Shown in pieces: positions 22,744-31,647 of a stretch of DNA of 64,000 nucleotides (its first letter is position 1; each line of letters begins with the position of its first letter). The notes below the pieces were generated by a model that was given only the letters and a program-made list of their open reading frames with translations, was not told the origin of the DNA and did not search any database. The position numbers and the translations under genes were made by a program. Location: the IMG/VR virus record IMGVR_UViG_3300032677_000017, positions 1-64,000 of that record; one strand, written 5' to 3'. This stretch comes from a virus.

Positions 22744-25700
22744 TGGAAGCTCCTTAGTTTTTCTCTCAACTCGTCCAGTTTAGCCTTGTCGGCATCGGTC
22801 AGAAGGGTTGAGTCAAGAAGTTCAAATGACTCATTTGAGTTAACGAATCCCTTAACCGAACCCCCTACTTTGAGGGCGGCGGTGCCGTCTCCCGGCCCTG
22901 AAGAACCTTTTTTATTCCACTGGGCCCCTGCCGAACGAACGCGTCCCACAACTCCCGGATCTGTTTTTCTGAGGGAAGCCCAGTCTGGTTTTGGTTTTCT
23001 TGCTTCATCGATGAAACCCTCCTTCAACCGCCTTACTGCGTTGGTGGTGTGAGTCAGTTTCTGGAAACCCTGCACCCCGTACTCACGATACACCTGCTGG
23101 AAGAACTTGAGAAGATAGGCTGTCGCCTCGTCAACCGTCAGACCGAATTCGCTCGGCTTGTCTGACATCAGCTTCGCGGTTGCCTCAAAAACACGCTGCT
23201 CAACGCCGTTTTCAGACATGTCGCTCTTGTCCGGGTATCCGTTAGTCTCCAAATACAGCTCCAAGGGCTTGGGAATGGATTTGTCCATTTCCTTCATGCC
23301 GTAAACCGACAACAGCCCCAGGTTCATCCTGATTTTCACAAGGCTTTCCTGCCACTTGTGATTCAGCTCTTCACGAAGAACGGCCAGTACGCTGTGAATC
23401 TTCTCTCCGCGAGGAAGAAAGGAAACAATAGCCCCTCCATCATAATTCTGCCCAATCCTCAAGAGCTTATTCAGCTCCTCTGGAGGGTTCATGATCTTCG
23501 CTTGGTTGAAGTAGTGCTTGTATGCGTCGGGACTAATCGAGCATCCGCGCGATTCGTAGTCCAGGTTCTCCTTGCCGTCAAATGTGGTATTCAGCGCCCT
23601 CAATCCCTTGCGGCTCAGGAACACAATCTTCGTTCCGTCGGAGGATTTACGCACCTCACCCAACCCACGACCATCAAGGTCGAGGTATTTTTTAACTGCC
23701 ATATCGCGCTTCAACACAAGCGGAAGATTCGCCCGCATCCAGTCCTGATGACGCTTCAGCCACTTGTCGGTTCCGAATTGCGCGTCCGGGGTCTCTGGAG
23801 GAGCCATCTTCTTCAATTGCTCGGATATCTCCTCCAACTCCTTCTTGGCGGCAGCAACTTCCTTTGGACCGGCGGTATTCGGGTCCACATAGATCTTGTT
23901 GAAGAACGGCTGGTCGAGGTCGGCGGAGCGGTAGATGAGGTTTTGGTGGAATCCGGGAACAGGGACTTCTCCGCCAGGATGTACGCCTCCGTCACCACCC
24001 TGTTGTCCTCTGGCGTGAGCCATTTCGGAACGCAGTTCTTCGCCCCCAAAAATATCGGGTGAAGATTCGCTTCTCCCACGGCTTTCCCGATAGATTTGAA
24101 GCGGTCCACTAAGGTCTTCGCGTATTCTTGTGCTGTCATTGGGGTCTGCATAAATCTTCCTCAGCTCGTTGAGAGCCTTGACCTCCATCTCACCCAGGGA
24201 CCGGGCTATTCTCACCTCTCCAGTGGTAAACGACTGGTTGTGCCCTTTATAGGTGTCGTGAAGAATCTCATGTTTGATGGTGTGCCACACCGAGCTTGCG
24301 GCCTGGTATGGATTTTCTCCGATTTGATTAAATGGATCAATGAAAATTGTCGCCTTTGACGTGTCGGCCGGATTGGGAATATACACGCCGTGAACCTTGT
24401 CGGAAAACACAATCCCGATACGATCTATTCCGGACCCGGTTCCATGAATCTCCGACCCCTTCAGCATGTCAATGGCCCCGCGGGCCAAACTCTGAATCTT
24501 GGACGCGATTTTAATCACCTGGGCATTGGCGGAAATCTCTTTCATCTCCTCCAGAGTGAACCTTTGCCCCGAGTCGAACAGCGGAATATCCTTCCGCCCC
24601 TTGAAGGTGGGAAGGCTGTTGTAGATACCGGCAACGGTGTTCCGATGGCCCTGCACGACAGGATCAATCACCCTCTCCTGAATCAGCTTTTTGATATCGC
24701 TCGAAGCCTCATCGCGAAGCGACTCCCTGTTCAGCAAGAACGGATAATCCGGATTGCCCTCGGGGACGGTGGCGTGAACGTCTATAGCCACGCGCGAAGG
24801 AAGGCCCCTCACCCCCTCCGGGACGTCCATGTACATCATGAACTGGTAAATTCCGTTGTTGTGGACCTCGACGTTTAGCTTGTTCCACCTGTCAAAAGCC
24901 TTGTCACCCTTGACCTTGCTGATATACAGGTCCATATCAGCGCCCTGATAGTGCTCTGTGCTGTCCGGGGCGCTTGGAAGCTGCTTGGCCTCCTCTGGGC
25001 CTACCTCGTGCCCATTACTAATCACCTTGATGGTTGCCGGAGGGCGAAGAGACAGCCTTGAAGAACCCAGGTATTCGTAAGCCCCGTACATGTACGCATT
25101 GTCGGGGAGCTTGCAAAGCACAGAGGTTCCGGTCGGCTCAGGGGTGGACAGTTTTTCGGTGTGAATATCAACACCGCCACCCAACAGGTCTTCCGGGGTA
25201 GCCTCGAAGGTATGGCGATAAAGAGATCCACCCTCATTGACAACCGTTGTCACCTTGATGCTCTTGCTCATCATGAGCGGAGCCGCCTTGGCCAGACCAA
25301 AACCTCCGGAGGCGGTAACATCATCACGTTTACCGCTGGAGCCGAGATCGGTAAACACCGTCTCCAGCTCATTCTTGGTCATCCCCTTGCCGGTGTCCTT
25401 GACCTGAATGGTGTGTTCATAGTCATCGACAGACACCGTGACGTTCTTATCTCCTGACTCTCCGCGCACCGCGTCCATGGCGTTCTGAACCAGCTCTTTC
25501 GTGATAACCATCGAGCTGTTTGAGCCATAAAGACTGGACCCGAGAAGTTTGCCGAGAGCAGCGGGATCAGCGCCCAGCTTCAGCTTACCCTCGGAAGAAC
25601 GAGCCTCCTGAACGCCAGAACCATCCTGTGGATCCGACACCTTGAACATGGGGGCGTCGGCGGTTCCGCCGATCTTGTCCACCCTGCCAAACCTCTTCTC

Positions 25701-27257
25701 CAGCTCGGACTTCAAGAGGCTGCCATTCAGACCGGCAAACTTACGCGGCGTCTTGGGCAGGTTCACAAAGGCATCCCCACCCGGTTTCACGGCATCGCGG
25801 ATCTGATCGAGGGTTTTGCCAAGCATTTCCGGAGAAGACTGAACATTCAAGACGTTTGAGGCGTACACATGGTCGTACTTCCGGCTCAGGGCGTCAAAAT
25901 CATGAAAACCAGGCCTTGCATTGGAGCCAAAATCGTGCGCCGTGACATTAAGGCCCCTCCCTCTTAGATCGCGGGCGTGACCGGCATCCACTCCGGCACC
26001 AAAATCAAGAATCGACTCCCCGGGACGAGCGATAGAGGCCACATGCCTCGGCACAACAGCGTTTTTCCCAACCGCGCCAGAGGAGCGAGAGGTTTTGTTC
26101 GCAACAGACACATCCTCGGGGCTGAATTGGGGCTGAGGGGCCATCTTGGTATCAACCTTCCCCTCTATAGGTGCCACCGGAGCCTCAGATTTGACCTCTG
26201 TGGCCTCCGTGGAGGCTTTGGCTGGCGACATATCCTTCTTGAGGTGAGAGCCGCTTAAAAAGGCAAAAAGAGCATCCACGCTGGAGGTTGTAACCTCCTC
26301 GGAGAAGCTGATCGCATCACCCTTCTTTGCGGCTTTGACTGCCTTCTGGAACCCCTCGGCGGCCGACTTCGCCATGCTGTAGGTAAAACCAAGGTCCACC
26401 ATCATCCTGACCAGGCGGAATGGGGCCATTACCGTCATCAGGCCAATAAGGGCGAGATTCTCTGGATTGCTCAGGCCATCAGCAACCTGACGCCCGCCCG
26501 CCTCAACCCCGCGAACCATGTTGACCACCGACCAGCCGCGATCTTTGATCTCGTCAATCTTCTTCTGGTCGTTCGCGTTGTAGACGTTGATCAGGTCACG
26601 CAGCGGGCTGCTGGTCATCGCCTTATATTTCTCGGCCTCGGCCTCCGGTACACCCTTGCTGATCAGGTACTTCTTGTTTTCTTCTGGCGTGAGTTCCGGA
26701 CCGGCGTACTTTTCCAACCCCTTCACCAGCTTCGGCAGAAGCGGCTCCGACATGGCGGGAAAAGTCGCGTTCTCTATAGTCTTGACGTCCGGTGCCGGGG
26801 CCCCGCGCAGCTTCATCTGCCGCTGGTGCTCCGACTCCTCGGTGGTGATTCCGGTTGGAGTCGGAGACTTCCAGTGAATCTGACCCTTGTGCTTGGCGAT
26901 AGCCGCAGCAATATGCTCATCCGGCATCTCGTCCGGAAACTTCCAGGGAGACAGAATGTTGGACATGTGGAGCTGGCGCTGGTGCTCCGACTCCTCGGTG
27001 GTGATTCCGGTTGGAGTCGGAGACTTCCAGTGAATCTGAGCGGCGCGGCTCTTGGCAATCTTCGGAGACAGAATGTTGGGCATGTGGAGCTGGCGCTGGT
27101 GCTCCGACTCCTCGGTGGTGATTCCGGTTGGAGTCGGAGACTTCCAGTGAATCTGACCCTTGTGCTTGGCGATAGCCGCAGCAATATGCTCATCCGGCAT
27201 CTCGTCCGGAAACTTGACCACGCCCAACCCGTCCACCTTGACCAGCTTGTCGCTCAT
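22740..27257 (-). CDS. giant ejection-type protein: methyltransferase-like + GHKL ATPase + HExxH site
   Basis: 1505 aa. N-terminus: 'VKFPDEMPDEHIAAAIAKH' and 'QIHWKSPTPTG' repeats. About 418-424: DFGAGVD, a SAM-binding glycine-rich loop of class I methyltransferases. About 585-930: GHKL/Bergerat ATPase with N-box ELVQNAMDA, G1 DTGKGM (about 621-626) and G2 GGFGLAK (about 650). About 995: HEILHDTYKGH, a metalloprotease-like HExxH. The C-terminal ~350 residues are unassigned. The position among virion genes and the FPDxM motif suggest an internal protein injected with the DNA, acting in the host cytoplasm or envelope. Each catalytic role is inferred from short motifs only. Confidence 0.7.
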   Translation of the reverse strand: MSDKLVKVDGLGVVKFPDEMPDEHIAAAIAKHKGQIHWKSPTPTGITTEESEHQRQLHMPNILSPKIAKSRAAQIHWKSPTPTGITTEESEHQRQLHMSNILSPWKFPDEMPDEHIAAAIAKHKGQIHWKSPTPTGITTEESEHQRQMKLRGAPAPDVKTIENATFPAMSEPLLPKLVKGLEKYAGPELTPEENKKYLISKGVPEAEAEKYKAMTSSPLRDLINVYNANDQKKIDEIKDRGWSVVNMVRGVEAGGRQVADGLSNPENLALIGLMTVMAPFRLVRMMVDLGFTYSMAKSAAEGFQKAVKAAKKGDAISFSEEVTTSSVDALFAFLSGSHLKKDMSPAKASTEATEVKSEAPVAPIEGKVDTKMAPQPQFSPEDVSVANKTSRSSGAVGKNAVVPRHVASIARPGESILDFGAGVDAGHARDLRGRGLNVTAHDFGSNARPGFHDFDALSRKYDHVYASNVLNVQSSPEMLGKTLDQIRDAVKPGGDAFVNLPKTPRKFAGLNGSLLKSELEKRFGRVDKIGGTADAPMFKVSDPQDGSGVQEARSSEGKLKLGADPAALGKLLGSSLYGSNSSMVITKELVQNAMDAVRGESGDKNVTVSVDDYEHTIQVKDTGKGMTKNELETVFTDLGSSGKRDDVTASGGFGLAKAAPLMMSKSIKVTTVVNEGGSLYRHTFEATPEDLLGGGVDIHTEKLSTPEPTGTSVLCKLPDNAYMYGAYEYLGSSRLSLRPPATIKVISNGHEVGPEEAKQLPSAPDSTEHYQGADMDLYISKVKGDKAFDRWNKLNVEVHNNGIYQFMMYMDVPEGVRGLPSRVAIDVHATVPEGNPDYPFLLNRESLRDEASSDIKKLIQERVIDPVVQGHRNTVAGIYNSLPTFKGRKDIPLFDSGQRFTLEEMKEISANAQVIKIASKIQSLARGAIDMLKGSEIHGTGSGIDRIGIVFSDKVHGVYIPNPADTSKATIFIDPFNQIGENPYQAASSVWHTIKHEILHDTYKGHNQSFTTGEVRIARSLGEMEVKALNELRKIYADPNDSTRIREDLSGPLQIYRESRGRSESSPDIFGGEELRSEMAHARGQQGGDGGVHPGGEVPVPGFHQNLIYRSADLDQPFFNKIYVDPNTAGPKEVAAAKKELEEISEQLKKMAPPETPDAQFGTDKWLKRHQDWMRANLPLVLKRDMAVKKYLDLDGRGLGEVRKSSDGTKIVFLSRKGLRALNTTFDGKENLDYESRGCSISPDAYKHYFNQAKIMNPPEELNKLLRIGQNYDGGAIVSFLPRGEKIHSVLAVLREELNHKWQESLVKIRMNLGLLSVYGMKEMDKSIPKPLELYLETNGYPDKSDMSENGVEQRVFEATAKLMSDKPSEFGLTVDEATAYLLKFFQQVYREYGVQGFQKLTHTTNAVRRLKEGFIDEARKPKPDWASLRKTDPGVVGRVRSAGAQWNKKGSSGPGDGTAALKVGGSVKGFVNSNESFELLDSTLLTDADKAKLDELREKLRSFQ
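26822..27215. repeat. in-frame tandem duplication in the giant gene
   Basis: A ~60-nt block (TGCTCCGACTCC...CCAGTGAATCTG) occurs three times near 26828, 26986 and 27104. A longer ~118-nt unit carrying the FPDEMPDEH-coding part occurs at 26822-26940 and 27094-27212. Near identity at DNA level points to a recent duplication. Confidence 0.85.
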
Positions 27258-29317
27258 GGGAAAACCGCCAGCAACTTCCTCAACCTGTCCGTGGAGCGCT
27301 GCAATTCTAAAGCATGCTCCGAGGATCTCTTTTTCTCTTCATCCCTTTTCTCTATGTACTCCATGGAGTAATCTCTTCCGGAGAGTGAAGCGGAGTCGGG
27401 GACGGTGGATAGACGATCATACCAACTCATATCGTTGTTGCCCATCTCAGCCTTCTCCCTGCCAGCATCCTCTTCAGCCCGCTCAACGGCGCGGTCAATG
27501 TTGTCCTTGGATGGGCGCCACGCTCCACGGAGAGCATCCATCCCGGAAACTCCCAACCCAAAGGGAGCAATCACCATGCCAAGGCGGGCGGTTTTGTATG
27601 CCTCCCTCAAAGCTGCATCCTTGTCTCCACCTGTTTCGGCATATGACTGAATCAGGGCCGTAATGGCGTCCTGCGATACACCCTTGCTGCAACTTGCTGC
27701 CTCCCTGGACATCTTGTACTTCTTAACGGCACTCGCGAGGTCGGCTATCTTCTCGGACTTGAATACAAAGCCGATGGATTCATACAGCGAGTCCAGACTG
27801 CGACCGCCAATTTCAAACTCTATAATGTCGCCCAGCATCTCCCCCACCGGGCCGCCGGAGCGGGTAGGCACCTCGTCCAAATAGTCCCGAATAGCCTTCC
27901 GTATCGAGTTGGACGAAGACGGCTTGCTCATCTCCATCAGCTTGTCCGTGCCAATTTGCTTTTGCAGCTTCTTGGGAACCCAGTCGTATGACTTGGATTC
28001 GCTATCCTTTCCTAGGCCGGAGAAAAACAGACGCGCCGTCTTGCGAATCAACCCGTTCGCTATCGCTCCGATGCGGGTCTCCTCCATCTCCTTCTCCCAC
28101 TCCGGCTGATATCCCTCGGGAAGCGGGGCGATTTCACTCGGAACATCCTCATTCCGGTACTTCTTCGCCATTCTTACCTGCGACAAAAACTCGCTGTTGG
28201 GGTGCCTTCCGTGCGCCTCATCTTGTCTGTAGCGGCTCAGCTCCCACTCATCGGGGAACTTGTACCCGTTCCGCACATAATCCTGCACCGCCCCTAACTC
28301 GACATTCACGGGATCCTTGGACAACGCACTGTCTCCCGGCTTTATCATCCTGTACGTTCCCGGATTGGTTCCCGGGCCTGCGGTCACCACGTCTCCAGAA
28401 TGACGAGCCAAATTCACCTCTTCATCTGAGGGGAGCTTTTGCAAAGTTGCCGCCCATGCTTTTGGAGACACAAAATGAGACTGCGCTCTCTGTGCCGCAG
28501 TCATTGGAGGCGTGGCGCTGATGTTGTACTGTATCTTGCCTCTTGAATTAACGATGTCCTCTGGATTCTTGTCCAGCCAATACTCTCCGTTGGCGTTGTA
28601 GTTTCCGCCATTCCTGTAGGCCTGAAACCCACCCTGCTTCAGGTGAAGGTAAACAGCATACTCTTCAGAATCTTTCTCCGCAGTCGGGCCATCGAAAATT
28701 CCCAAGTGCTGGCCGGTGACCCTTGCGCGATCAAAAGCCTGTTCCTCGGTGAGGATGTGGCCAGCGGGAGTAATGCCTGGAGTTACCATCCACTTCGTGG
28801 TGCCGGGGATAGGCGTGTTGTAGCTGAACAGCGACCCCGATTGTCCATTGGGAAAATGAACCGACGGGCGCTTGGTGATGTCAATCGTTCCCGGCGCAAT
28901 CATCCCCTTCGCCTTGCTTGGCCCCGTGTTCTTCCAGGTGTTAAAAAGAGGAACATCTTCCGGGCGCGGCTTCTCTCCGACGCTATATGCGCCGTCATAG
29001 GTTTTTTCGGGAGACTTCTTGGGCTCCTTTTGAGACGGAAGGAGGGGATTCACGGGAGGAGTGGCTGGAGGAGGAAGTTTGGTTTCTGTTCCAGCGCCAC
29101 GGAACTGCGGAGACTGCCAGTGGGTCTGGCGCTTCTGCTGCTCCGTCATGACCGGGGGAGCCTGGCTCACGGGAGTGCGTGGCGGAGGGGCAGATGACTG
29201 CATCCGCGCATCGTTGCCTGTGCCAACGACCGTAGGCGATGCCCAGTGCGTGTGCTGCCTCTGCCAGTCCGTCATGTTCTGGCCCAGCGTAGTGTCGAGG
29301 TTGTTGTTGTCTTCCAT
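27254..29317 (-). CDS. large ejection-type protein with HWxSP motifs
   Basis: 687 aa. The N-terminus carries a motif (Q)R/K..(H/T)HW(A/Q)SP at about residues 22 and 65 and a degenerate 'AQSHFVSP' near 285, the same motif repeated in the neighbouring 1505-aa protein. Pro-rich linkers separate it from domains with no recognised family. A mid-protein amphipathic/hydrophobic region (about 550-620) could insert into membranes. It overlaps the next gene by ATGA. The size and position between other giant genes suggest an internal virion/ejection protein. Confidence 0.65.
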   Translation of the reverse strand: MEDNNNLDTTLGQNMTDWQRQHTHWASPTVVGTGNDARMQSSAPPPRTPVSQAPPVMTEQQKRQTHWQSPQFRGAGTETKLPPPATPPVNPLLPSQKEPKKSPEKTYDGAYSVGEKPRPEDVPLFNTWKNTGPSKAKGMIAPGTIDITKRPSVHFPNGQSGSLFSYNTPIPGTTKWMVTPGITPAGHILTEEQAFDRARVTGQHLGIFDGPTAEKDSEEYAVYLHLKQGGFQAYRNGGNYNANGEYWLDKNPEDIVNSRGKIQYNISATPPMTAAQRAQSHFVSPKAWAATLQKLPSDEEVNLARHSGDVVTAGPGTNPGTYRMIKPGDSALSKDPVNVELGAVQDYVRNGYKFPDEWELSRYRQDEAHGRHPNSEFLSQVRMAKKYRNEDVPSEIAPLPEGYQPEWEKEMEETRIGAIANGLIRKTARLFFSGLGKDSESKSYDWVPKKLQKQIGTDKLMEMSKPSSSNSIRKAIRDYLDEVPTRSGGPVGEMLGDIIEFEIGGRSLDSLYESIGFVFKSEKIADLASAVKKYKMSREAASCSKGVSQDAITALIQSYAETGGDKDAALREAYKTARLGMVIAPFGLGVSGMDALRGAWRPSKDNIDRAVERAEEDAGREKAEMGNNDMSWYDRLSTVPDSASLSGRDYSMEYIEKRDEEKKRSSEHALELQRSTDRLRKLLAVFP

Positions 29318-31641
29318 TACGCAGCCTCAATTTGTCCAGTCTCGTGATTATAGACGTGAGTGTAGTTCTTCGATTGCGGTTCGGGTGCCTTCTCCTTGCC
29401 GCCCTCGGGGGACTCTACATCTTTCAGCTTCTCCTCTTTCTTGGGCTCCTCTTTTTTCTTGGGAGCCGGAGAAACACCACGCGCCACAATCATCAGACGC
29501 CGCATGGCAACCCTCAGCTCCGCAGGAGTTTTTGCCTTGCTCAGGGCCCTCATGGCGCTCACTCCGTCAATATCGGTCATGGCGATAACCAGCCTCTGCT
29601 CTCCAATCTTCTGGATGGCAAAACCAAGCAACGCGCCCATCTCGAACCCTGTCGCAAGAGAACCGGAGAGCATACCAATGCCGCCTCCAATGGCTCCACC
29701 CACGGCCGCTCCAGTGAGATTCCCAGACAACCCGGAGATAAAGTGCGTGATTGCACGAGAGCGGGAGATTGACTCGCCGGAACTCATTCCCGGGGTGGCA
29801 TCCTGAGAGCGCTTGATAATCTCCGCGCACTCGCGAAGGTTGGTAATCTGCCTGGCGTTGAACGCCTCTTCAAGAATACCGTCATCATACAAGGTGTTCA
29901 GAGTCCTGACCAGCCTCCTGCCCTGCATCTCGGTAGGAACCTGCTTGATAAGTGGATCCTTGATGACACCTTCAGGAGTTCCCTCGGTGTCCTTCTTTAA
30001 AGCATCGGAGATCTCGGAAAGAGCATACCCCTTCGACCATAGCTTGTTTGCCTCCATCCAGTTCTCATACATATCCGAGTCCTTGAAGGCAACCTTGGCA
30101 TCCTCATTCATGGTCCTGATTTCTTTTCCGACCTCGTAAGAGGTTTTTGCGTCATTCGCGTCCAGCGCCGCTCTTTGCATCTTGAGAAGCTGCGAGCGAA
30201 CCTCCATATACGTTTGCAGTGGCTGTTTCGCCATCTTCATCGGCTCGATGCGAAGGTTTCCTTCCTTGATGGCCTTCTCTATCGTTGACTGGCCGTAATC
30301 GAGTTTGTGAACCAGGTTGCCGTTCCTGTCAACAAGGAAATTCTTCTCCTCTTCTGCGGAATCAATTTTGATGCCAAATTTCTCGGCCCTCGCAATGGCC
30401 GTCTTGACCAAGGAGCTGGCATCCGCCCAATCCTTTGGAACGTATTCCAAAGAGCGGTCCATGGCAGCATAGATCGGCTTGGCTCTCATAAAAGACGCGG
30501 TTGCCGCATCCTTCATGGCCGCCCCGGGCTCATATTGAATCGGCCCGGTCATGCCGGAGGTTTCACGGGCAACATCGCGAATCACCTGCTTCAGGGCTGC
30601 CTGCTGTGCCAGTCCAACCTTTGCCCAATGCTTTCTTCCAACACCAGACTTCTTCAGGTTGGTTGCGATGTCTCCGGCGCGGCTTTGCGGGTCTTTTTCT
30701 ATGATGGTAACTGGAACCTTTGTTCCGTTGATATCAACCTCGGATGGCTTGATATCTCCGACGACCTTCTCTACCACCTTGTCGCCAATCTTTGATGCGG
30801 CCTCTTTGACGAACTCTTTTCCCGGGAACCTTTTTAATCCTAAAGCATAGAGGGGTATATCCACCAACCCGCGCCCCCACGCCCCGGAGATGTCTCCGCG
30901 ATCCATGGCATCGTTGATGTTAAGAGCTACCCCGGCAATTCCAGCAATAGGAGTGACAGATGCCGCTAAAGTAGTACCGCCGCGAATATACTCCAGCATT
31001 TTGACAAGATCATTACCTTTCGGGATATCATTGTGCGCCTGAACGATATACCTCTCTGCCTCTTCCGCAGCCGCCTGGCGCGACCCCATTTCGGATTTCG
31101 CAAAGCGCTCTGCGGCAATCGCGGCCGGAGCGACAGGAGGATCCACCTTGAACATGATTTTCTCTGCGGGAGTCGCAGGCGGAGCAAGCATGGATGCCGC
31201 CCCCTCCGGAATACCCTTCAGTTCCGCTTTTACGTTCGCCCAAAGTCCAACAGGGGGCGCGTTCTCTTTTTCCACCTTAGGGCCATGTGCAACATCGTGC
31301 TCATACTGCCTCTTCAGGTCCGGGTCAGTGAAGTCATATCCAAGCTCTTTGGCCTCCCCCACCTTTCCATACAGAACACTCACCGGCTTGCCGCCGCCCT
31401 TGGGGCGCATCAGGTAGTGGCCCTGCGGCTCCTTGTCTTTCTGTTGATCGGCCCAATACGTCTCTTGCAGCTTCGAGACATTGCTCTTGATCCTTTCATC
31501 ATCAAGATGAGCATACTCCGGAAAGGCTGACCTGAACTTGGCGGGGTCAGACATGTTTTCCAAGATGCGTCCATCGCCCCAATCCTTGAGGCCCGGATAC
31601 CTCTTGCGAACATCCTCTATTGGATTCCAACGATCAGGCAT
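29317..31641 (-). CDS. large ejection-type internal virion protein
   Basis: 774 aa. The N-terminus 'DVRKRYPGLKDWGDGRILENMSDP' is typical of phage proteins that start with a short targeting-like module. There are several hydrophobic/Gly-Ala stretches: about 235-260 'TTLAASVTPIAGIAGVALNI', and about 640-680 'GGAIGGGIGMLSGSLATGFEMGALLGFA'. Such glycine-zipper segments occur in podovirus ejection proteins that cross the envelope. The C-terminus is charged and acidic. It overlaps the downstream start by one base. Confidence 0.65.
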   Translation of the reverse strand: MPDRWNPIEDVRKRYPGLKDWGDGRILENMSDPAKFRSAFPEYAHLDDERIKSNVSKLQETYWADQQKDKEPQGHYLMRPKGGGKPVSVLYGKVGEAKELGYDFTDPDLKRQYEHDVAHGPKVEKENAPPVGLWANVKAELKGIPEGAASMLAPPATPAEKIMFKVDPPVAPAAIAAERFAKSEMGSRQAAAEEAERYIVQAHNDIPKGNDLVKMLEYIRGGTTLAASVTPIAGIAGVALNINDAMDRGDISGAWGRGLVDIPLYALGLKRFPGKEFVKEAASKIGDKVVEKVVGDIKPSEVDINGTKVPVTIIEKDPQSRAGDIATNLKKSGVGRKHWAKVGLAQQAALKQVIRDVARETSGMTGPIQYEPGAAMKDAATASFMRAKPIYAAMDRSLEYVPKDWADASSLVKTAIARAEKFGIKIDSAEEEKNFLVDRNGNLVHKLDYGQSTIEKAIKEGNLRIEPMKMAKQPLQTYMEVRSQLLKMQRAALDANDAKTSYEVGKEIRTMNEDAKVAFKDSDMYENWMEANKLWSKGYALSEISDALKKDTEGTPEGVIKDPLIKQVPTEMQGRRLVRTLNTLYDDGILEEAFNARQITNLRECAEIIKRSQDATPGMSSGESISRSRAITHFISGLSGNLTGAAVGGAIGGGIGMLSGSLATGFEMGALLGFAIQKIGEQRLVIAMTDIDGVSAMRALSKAKTPAELRVAMRRLMIVARGVSPAPKKKEEPKKEEKLKDVESPEGGKEKAPEPQSKNYTHVYNHETGQIEAA

Positions 31642-31647
31642 AGATTA

